Assembly: GCA_001838165.1 (NCBI GenBank)
Contig: KV835903.1
Location: 28,613 to 50,369 of the forward strand
Reading direction: 5' to 3'
Length of the DNA: 21,757 nucleotides
DNA from: Actinomyces sp. HMSC035G02
GTDB taxonomy: Bacteria > Actinomycetota > Actinomycetes > Actinomycetales > Actinomycetaceae
Positions within the stretch are counted from its first letter, which is position 1. The number at the start of each line of letters is the position of its first letter. Below, in pieces: positions 18,301-21,757 of the stretch. The notes beneath the pieces were generated by a model. It was not told the DNA's origin and made no database searches. It saw only the letters and a list, made by a program, of their open reading frames with translations. The position numbers and the translations under genes are program-made.

Positions 18301-18455
18301 ACCCAGATACCACCGTCGTTGACGTTGACCTGGGTCACCTCCGCGCCCTTGTAGATGACACCCGCGATACAGAGCGCAACAACGAGCAGCACGAGGATGA
18401 ACGCCGGCAGACGGCGCCTCGCACTGATCCGATTGTGTCGCGTTTTCGCGGACAT
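12321..18455 (-). CDS. Giant N-anchored surface protein: propeller-like head, cadherin/Ig-like repeats, fibronectin III domains
   Basis: The 2044-residue protein starts with a basic stretch and one membrane helix (about 16-37), giving a type II anchor. A beta-rich domain that may be a propeller follows (about 40-365), then a very acidic linker (about 367-410). About ten repeats of 95-100 residues come next, many with LxNDxDPDGD-type loops likely to bind calcium. Two fibronectin-III domains (about 1461-1546 and 1548-1637) and a third weaker one precede a C-terminal region of at least two beta domains. There is no LPXTG sorting signal. The outer part has twelve cysteines, an even number. I start at MSAKTRHN because GAGAGAGG lies just upstream; the 35 extra residues of the longer frame overlap the promoter. 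It is the first gene of the cluster and matches FN3 of PFNA, which in bifidobacteria is reported to bind host TNF-alpha. Confidence 0.93.
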   Translation of the reverse strand: MSAKTRHNRISARRRLPAFILVLLVVALCIAGVIYKGAEVTQVNVNDGGIWVTNKSKQMVGHLDYEARILDGALRTEATNFDVGQAGETVTVSDLTSSTVAPVNVTQVSLGSPTALPAGSAVMQGGDVLGVLDASDGTLWTTSAVNPSPLNLSEAAALSSNMGASAFVTGMDGSVYTLAASGTLTTVKRQGAVDQAQTSTVEGIPEDARLSMTVVGDQVVALDAESNTLFLPDNKRIDLSAAGVETGGVLQQAGPKADSVLLATPTSLVEIPLAGGTPTITPSTEGGVSGTPAAPVRHEGCSYGAWTGSGAYMRACDDPSANKQMVVDTLTTAREIVFRTNRKAIVLNDVAEGSVWLPDSNMVLMDNWDEVENELEENEDEQDSPELTNEVADPQQREENTPPEAEDDEFGIRPGRSTILPVLDNDSDLDGDVLTAAPVKQPEWGVVTVARGGRALQINGVSASQAGSTTFTYAASDGQASAEAHVRVTIHPFDQNEGPAQLRVPTVKIGAGAQIQYEALSDWRDPDGDPIYLKNAEAPEGLKVSFTEDGSVTITEEGGAAGPKSIVLTVADDQGAETRGELIVDVQEPGNLPPSANGDLFQAHPGETVTLDPLKNDTDPNGDQLTLAAVSGAPAGATIQPDLDRGTIDFRATEPGSYSFAYTVSDGIATTLGIIRVEVTAPSSEPPVAENDTAVLPQGGSVLVAPLNNDYDPSGGLLSITSVDASNAPEIEVALIDRHLLRVTAPAGLERTVQFSYTVSNGVGEATADVMVIPGAADRSDLPPILKPDHVKVRVGDVGTVSVLANDRSPAGLNLQVESTLEYDSGSALGTPFVTGNQVRLEAGQTPGLMDVTYSVIDSAGNRASSTVTFEVMGASDQNQEPRPRDITAWAAAGQTTRIAVPLDGIDPDGDSVTLGGLGSSPQLGNATVGPTWIDYTPNQNATGTDSFTYTVEDRQGGRASARVRVAISAAPTLNQNPVAVPDTVLTRPDRMVTVNVLSNDVDPDGDPLALEEGSLETATPELDPQALSSSTIQVHTPSQAGTYLVSYAVSDGRGGSARGTVTVYVQDDAPLKAPIARDDFVSYEELPTDGSAVRVKVLDNDEDPDGSINELTVTTAESGVSVEGSDLLIPVTDSMRLVVYTITDRDGLTNSAVVTVPGRDTTAPFLNTANLPIEMDAGTSRTINLADYVMTRSGRSPRLVDDSSPVAQTGLDSVVADSSTQLTLTANASFGGNSAFLIQVADGDASDAGTLTASLSLPVRIKATQNQPPIFAPTAIRVEAGGAAVTQDLRLGVRDPEGTDVSTFTYAMGSAPDTISASLSGTVLTVSAPETTPTGSAGSIAVSVTDEQGNTVNGSIPVEVVGTTKPRIQVPAYNVKAKVGETVSVDVASQATNPFPDTPISLEGAAIALGDATTSTSGTVVTITPNSAGTISIAYRVNDKLKDPSRVVQGTITVVVTGRPDTPTGVVARAKGPTGATVSFNAPASNGERITEYRIYSGGRQVASCTETVCEVNGLTTGSSYTFTVTAVNASGESEGATSNSVTLSGVPDRPGGPTVTAGDGELAVRWDAPNNNGSRITSYTVYATIAGAAASSCTTNGEQECTIKNLVNGRTYTVTVVATNANGNSQASPGTTGTPKATIQAPDKPVISKAEAKQVGQEMFLDLNWILGKSGSSGWGTTTIRVSDHTEPVTVAGGSTYRQVSVTAGTTVNVSVTVTNLQGESATSNVMTVQVPALTPVREPKGDVPTPDAPGLHTPSDNSWGNITVSNARLREGNGYKAADLKLFYADTPEKCKAPGNPVKFNNGDRADFNIGPLTPGATVTYYFCQQGKKDDGSYAWSGTVAVTGVVGTGQRSRDDDDDPIPTFEVQATASYVQNNRSWGVAASWSNPSGVEITQTNIWIEGLKDSTKQSWSGPLTNWWAEDLAPGHEYTIVVQLIGKNGQHREVKTTVKTGDLVDNVKATFEGKAACGNGQECGSMTLRAVNAPNYSSGVTLVCSVKTGRPSSVTQFRFSRDNPQITGILTEAVTAAELLAKPPVIDCHAE

Positions 18456-18531
18456 ATGGCCTCTCTCGGTCGGTGAGCAATACCCCAGAAATAGTGTGGC
18501 ACGACTACACCGCATACTAATAGTTAATGAG

Positions 18532-18560
18532 AATCTATCAGATGGGCGATTACTTAACAA
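18532..18560 (-). promoter_or_regulatory. Candidate promoter of the surface/kinase operon
   Basis: On the minus strand TTGTTA (18555-18560) and TAGATT (18532-18537) are exactly 17 bases apart in an AT-rich island, each close to the vegetative consensus. Initiation near 18525 gives a leader of about 70 bases before the giant gene. The -10 region lies in an imperfect dyad TAGATTCTCATTAACTA that could be a regulator site. Confidence 0.55.
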
Positions 18561-18599
18561 CTAGAGGGTGGCCCATCGCTGTGCGACGGGCCACCCTCT
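18550..18599 (-). terminator. Terminator of clpC
   Basis: A 17-bp stem with one mismatch (18563-18579 with 18583-18599) and a 3-base loop lies 43 bases after the clpC stop. The following minus-strand sequence AGTTGTTAAGT is only moderately T-rich and overlaps the -35 element of the next promoter. Confidence 0.75.
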
Positions 18600-18641
18600 C
18601 AAAGTGGCTGGTTTGTCAGTCGAAGATAATTGGCGAGTAAA

Positions 18642-21110
18642 TCACTCTCCGTTGAAGGTGAACTTGCGGTCCTTACCCTCTCCGGTGACGCCAACGGTGA
18701 CAACCTGACCGGGTTGCAGTTCTCCGAACAGGATGCGCTCAGACAGCGCATCCTCGATCTCGCGCTGGATCGCACGACGCAGCGGACGCGCACCCAGGAC
18801 CGGGTCAAAGCCCACGTCCGCGAGCAGCTCGCGAGCCTCGTCCGTCAGCTGCAGGCGCATGTCCTGAGCCTCCATACGCTTGGCCAGCTTGGCGATCATC
18901 AGGTCGACGATGCGCGCAATCTCGGGCTTGGTCAGCGGCGGGAACACGATCGTGTCGTCGACGCGGTTGAGGAACTCGGGACGGAAGTGCTGCTTGAGCT
19001 CCTCCGCGACCTTCGACTTCATACGGCCGTAGTCGTGCGTCGAGTTGTCGGCGGTCTGGAAGCCCGTGAGGACACCCTTGTTGATGTCGCGGGTACCCAG
19101 GTTCGTCGTCATGATGATGACGGTGTTCTTGAAGTCCACCTTGCGACCCTGCGAGTCCGTCAGGCGACCCTCCTCCAGGATCTGGAGCAGCGAGTTGAAG
19201 ATGTCCGGGTGAGCCTTCTCGACCTCGTCGAAGAGGACGACCGAGAACGGCTTGCGACGAACCTTCTCCGTGAGCTGGCCACCCTCGTCGTAGCCGACGT
19301 AGCCGGGAGGAGCACCGAAGAGGCGCGAGGCCGTGTGCTTCTCGGAGAACTCGGACATATCCAGCTGGATGAGGGCGTCCTCGTCGCCGAAGAGGAACTC
19401 GGCGAGGGCCTTGGCCAGCTCGGTCTTACCGACGCCGGTCGGGCCGGCGAAGATGAACGAGCCACCGGGACGGTTCGGATCCTTCAGACCGGAGCGCGTA
19501 CGACGGATCGACTGGGCGAGAGCCTTGACGGCCTCGTCCTGGCCGATAACGCGCTTGTGCAGCTCGTCTTCCATCTTGAGCAGCTTCGCGGTCTCCGTCT
19601 GGGTGAGGCGCACGACCGGGATACCGGTCGACATGGCCAGGACCTCGGCGATCTCCTGATCCCCGACCTCGGCAATCTCGTCGGATTCGCCGCCCTTCCA
19701 GGCCTCTTCCTTCGCCTTGCGTTCCTCGGACAGCTTCGACTCCTCGTCGCGCAGGGACGCGGCCTTCTCGAAGTCCTGATCGTCGATGGCCGCCTCCTTG
19801 TTGCGGCGCACCTCGGCGATCTTCTCGTCCAGCTCGCGCAGCTCCGGCGGCGCGGTCATGCGGCGGATACGCAGGCGCGCGCCGGCCTCGTCGACCAGGT
19901 CGATCGCCTTGTCGGGGAGGAAACGATCCGAGATGTAGCGGTCCGCCAGCTCGGCGGCAGCCTGGATCGCAGCGTCCGTGATGATGACACGGTGGTGCGC
20001 CTCGTAGCGGTCGCGCAGGCCCTTGAGGATCTCCACCGTCTCGTCGACGCTGGGCTCCTCGACCTTCACCGGCTGGAAGCGGCGCTCGAGGGCCGCGTCC
20101 TTCTCGATGTACTTGCGGTACTCGTCGTTCGTGGTGGCGCCGATCGTCTGGAGCTCGCCGCGCGCCAGCATGGGCTTGAGCATCTGGGCGGCGTCGATCG
20201 AGCCCTCGGCGGCACCCGCACCCACGAGGGTGTGGATCTCGTCGATAAACAGGATGATGTCGCCGCGCGTGCGGATCTCCTTGAGAACCTTCTTCAGGCG
20301 CTCCTCGAAGTCGCCGCGGTAGCGAGAGCCGGCGACCAGCGAACCCATGTCGAGGCTGTAGATCTGCTTGTCCTTGATGGTTTCGGGCACGTCGCCGTGC
20401 ACGATCGCCTGGGCGAGGCCCTCGACGACCGCGGTCTTACCAACGCCGGGCTCACCGATCAGAACCGGGTTGTTCTTCGTGCGGCGCGAGAGGACCTGCA
20501 TGACGCGCTCCATCTCGACGCGGCGGCCGATGACGGGATCCAGCTTGTTCTCGCGCGCGGCCTGCGTCAGGTTGCGGCCGAACTGCTCGAGGATCGCGGA
20601 ATTGGAACGCTCGGGACCACCCGAGCCACCCACGCCCGCGCCGACCGACTCGCGGCCCTCGTCGTCGCCGCGCTGGTAGCCGCTGAGCATCTGGATGACG
20701 GTCTGACGCACCTGCGCCAGGTCCGCGCCCTGCTTGGTGAGGACCTGGGCGGCCACACCCTCGCCCTCCTTGAGGAGGCCGAGCAGCAGGTGCTCCGTGC
20801 CGATGTAGTTGTGGCCCAGCTGCAGGGCCTCGCGCAGGCTCAGCTCGAAGACGCGCTTTGCGCGCGGGGTGAAGGGGATGTGGCCCTCGACCGGCTTCTC
20901 GCCCTCGCCAATGATCTCGATGACGGAAGCGCGGACGGCCTCGCCCTTGATCCCCATCGTCTCCAGGGCCTTGGCGGCGACGCCCTCGCCCTCGGAGATC
21001 AGGCCGAGCAGCAGGTGCTCCGTGCCGATGTAGTTGTGCTTGAGACCGCGAGCCTCGTCCTGCGCGAGCACGACGACCCGGCGAGCGCGGTCGGTAAAGC
21101 GTTCGAACAT
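18642..21110 (-). CDS. clpC: ClpC-type AAA+ unfoldase (Clp protease ATP-binding subunit)
   Basis: The 822-residue protein has two N-terminal Clp-N repeats, each with [13 protein letters not shown]. The first AAA+ module has GEPGVGKT (219-226) and ILFIDE. A UVR-type coiled segment (about 428-463) follows, and the second module has GPTGVGKT (556-563) and VVLFDE (624-629). A TGF tripeptide near 683 lies in the loop that docks to ClpP in this family. It unfolds substrates for ClpP and is central to protein quality control in actinobacteria. The length and layout are those of full ClpC. I start at MFERFTD because GAGGAGAGG lies 5 or so bases upstream; four extra codons in the longer frame overlap that site. 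It is probably monocistronic, with its own hairpin-containing leader and a terminator. Confidence 0.98.
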   Translation of the reverse strand: MFERFTDRARRVVVLAQDEARGLKHNYIGTEHLLLGLISEGEGVAAKALETMGIKGEAVRASVIEIIGEGEKPVEGHIPFTPRAKRVFELSLREALQLGHNYIGTEHLLLGLLKEGEGVAAQVLTKQGADLAQVRQTVIQMLSGYQRGDDEGRESVGAGVGGSGGPERSNSAILEQFGRNLTQAARENKLDPVIGRRVEMERVMQVLSRRTKNNPVLIGEPGVGKTAVVEGLAQAIVHGDVPETIKDKQIYSLDMGSLVAGSRYRGDFEERLKKVLKEIRTRGDIILFIDEIHTLVGAGAAEGSIDAAQMLKPMLARGELQTIGATTNDEYRKYIEKDAALERRFQPVKVEEPSVDETVEILKGLRDRYEAHHRVIITDAAIQAAAELADRYISDRFLPDKAIDLVDEAGARLRIRRMTAPPELRELDEKIAEVRRNKEAAIDDQDFEKAASLRDEESKLSEERKAKEEAWKGGESDEIAEVGDQEIAEVLAMSTGIPVVRLTQTETAKLLKMEDELHKRVIGQDEAVKALAQSIRRTRSGLKDPNRPGGSFIFAGPTGVGKTELAKALAEFLFGDEDALIQLDMSEFSEKHTASRLFGAPPGYVGYDEGGQLTEKVRRKPFSVVLFDEVEKAHPDIFNSLLQILEEGRLTDSQGRKVDFKNTVIIMTTNLGTRDINKGVLTGFQTADNSTHDYGRMKSKVAEELKQHFRPEFLNRVDDTIVFPPLTKPEIARIVDLMIAKLAKRMEAQDMRLQLTDEARELLADVGFDPVLGARPLRRAIQREIEDALSERILFGELQPGQVVTVGVTGEGKDRKFTFNGE

Positions 21111-21128
21111 GCCTCTCCTCATTTCACA

Positions 21129-21165
21129 GGACGGGCACTTCGCCGAGCTCGGCGTACACCCGTCC
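21129..21165 (-). promoter_or_regulatory. Strong hairpin/palindrome upstream of clpC
   Basis: A perfect 14-bp palindrome CGCCGAGCTCGGCG (21141-21154) is nested inside a 7-bp outer stem (21129-21135 with 21159-21165). It begins 19 bases before the clpC start codon, just upstream of the ribosome site. It could be a DNA operator or an RNA structure in the leader. A T-tract is absent, so it is not a terminator. Confidence 0.55.
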
Positions 21166-21332
21166 CAGTTGACTGGTTACAGCCTACGGAAAGCTCCCGC
21201 GCCGTGCGCGCGCTTTCGCCCTGGGCGCAGGGGCGGCTCCGGGGCGGGGCGCACGTTCGGGTCACGAGGCGGCACTGGGCCGAGGCCGGGGCGCGAACTA
21301 TCGGCAGGTATCTCGGGGAGCCTCACCCAAAA

Positions 21333-21439
21333 GTCGCACGTAATTTCCCTCGGTCAGTTTTCGACTGGCCTCACAAACCTTGGAATTGCAACGACCACAA
21401 TTCAAAACCTGAAAGGTTGACAGGGAAATTACGTGCGAC
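21333..21439. repeat. Structured inverted-repeat element, copy 3
   Basis: A perfect 18-bp inverted repeat (21333-21350 with 21422-21439; left arm GTCGCACGTAATTTCCCT) encloses about 71 bases. Inside are a small hairpin (about 21353-21370) and GAATTG/CAATTC (21383-21388 with 21398-21403) flanked by AACCT/AGGTT, suggesting a branched fold. The core aligns to copies 1 and 2, but its GGAATTGC is the exact reverse complement of their GCAATTCC. Confidence 0.85.
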
Positions 21440-21518
21440 ATTTTCGAGAAACCACACAAAGCGGCGACGCCGAAAGGCCGAGGAGTCGGACCCAGAAGAA
21501 ACACTGCACGCGACTGAG

Positions 21519-21735
21519 GGAGCATTGCACCCGTTAAGGAGCACCGCACCCGTTAAGGAGCACTGCACCCGATCAGAACGGGTGTAATGCCTACTGATCG
21601 GGTACACGGCCCCATCACAACAAGCACAAACGCGGAGCTGCCGGCAGGATTCAACCTCATCGGGAAGATTCAACCCGATCAGAAGGGGTTGAACCTTACC
21701 GATCAGGTGTAACACCCCATCGGCAGGGCAAGTCC
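21519..21735. repeat. Degenerate 19-bp-periodic repeat array with inverted subrepeats
   Basis: Three adjacent 19-bp units begin at 21519, 21538 and 21557 (consensus GGAGCAYYGCACCCGTTAA, the last diverging at its end). Further on, ATTCAACC recurs at 21649 and 21668, again 19 bases apart. GATCAG or its complement occurs at least four times, next to GGGTGTAA or GGGTTGAA. Perfect inverted pairs include 21568-21576 with 21594-21602 and 21669-21676 with 21686-21693. The array may continue past the window. It does not look like CRISPR. Confidence 0.6.
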
Positions 21736-21757
21736 TGTGGAGTGGTGTAATCGTTTT

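Larger units (their letters stand above)
21111..21757. other. Gene-poor region upstream of clpC
   Basis: No convincing gene is seen. Open frames of 83 and 114 codons on the minus strand run through inverted and tandem repeats, lack ribosome sites and have no recognisable domain. The region contains the clpC leader hairpin, a GC-rich stretch (about 21190-21300), the third structured repeat and a degenerate 19-bp repeat array that runs towards the window end. I could not define a convincing clpC promoter. Confidence 0.7.

Noticed and set aside
21141..21154. ClgR box for clpC
   Set aside because: The palindrome has CGC and GCG ends but 8 bases between them, not the 5 of the actinobacterial ClgR consensus as I know it; no HspR- or CtsR-like site was seen either.
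21371..21715. 114-codon minus-strand frame upstream of clpC
   Set aside because: It runs through the 19-bp array and the inverted repeat, has no ribosome site and no recognisable domain; the reading is explained by repeats.
21519..21735. CRISPR array
   Set aside because: Units are only 19 bp, adjacent without spacers, degenerate, and no cas gene is present in the window.

Overview
The window looks like a chromosomal segment from a high-GC Gram-positive bacterium, most likely an Actinomyces/Schaalia-type actinomycete. The basis is codon usage strongly biased to G/C, GTG/ATG starts with purine-rich Shine-Dalgarno sites, a mycobacterial-type ClpC, and a gene cluster known from Bifidobacterium and Actinomyces. 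Every convincing gene lies on the minus strand, so transcription runs from the high-coordinate end to the low-coordinate end.

Layout in transcription order. (1) 21111-21757 is a gene-poor leader and repeat region upstream of clpC. It holds a 19-bp-periodic degenerate repeat array, a 107-bp inverted-repeat element and a strong hairpin in the presumed clpC leader. (2) 18642-21110 is clpC, closed by a hairpin terminator. (3) 3567-18455 is one co-directional cluster of seven genes: a giant membrane-anchored cadherin/Ig-like and fibronectin-III protein, a MoxR-type AAA+ ATPase, a DUF58 protein, a multi-spanning transglutaminase-fold protein, a transmembrane Ser/Thr kinase, a PP2C phosphatase and an FHA-domain protein. 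Overlapping or closely spaced junctions link them, with a 136-bp gap only between kinase and phosphatase, and a perfect 16-bp-stem terminator ends the cluster. (4) 617-3334 is ppdK (pyruvate, phosphate dikinase) with its own promoter and terminator. (5) 1-616 is non-coding, with two more copies of the structured inverted repeat and a GC-rich long stem.

The seven-gene cluster is the main attraction. Its first five genes correspond in content to the cluster called PFNA in bifidobacteria (Pkb2 kinase, FN3 surface protein, AAA-ATPase, DUF58, transglutaminase). Here PP2C and FHA genes are attached, which gives a complete write (kinase), erase (phosphatase) and read (FHA) phospho-Thr module linked to a surface protein and a MoxR/DUF58 chaperone-like pair. 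Several details suggest non-standard chemistry. The transglutaminase core has lost both its catalytic Cys and His. The kinase activation segment has no threonine. The kinase carries two tandem T-R-L-R motifs beside its membrane segment, and a related T-x-L-R motif sits just before the FHA domain. The kinase ectodomain is itself fibronectin-like. I infer a cell-envelope sensing or adhesion system in which the giant protein is the surface effector and the kinase/phosphatase/FHA set is its cytoplasmic control.

Limits: all domain calls are by eye from motifs. No database search, structure prediction or promoter mapping was possible.
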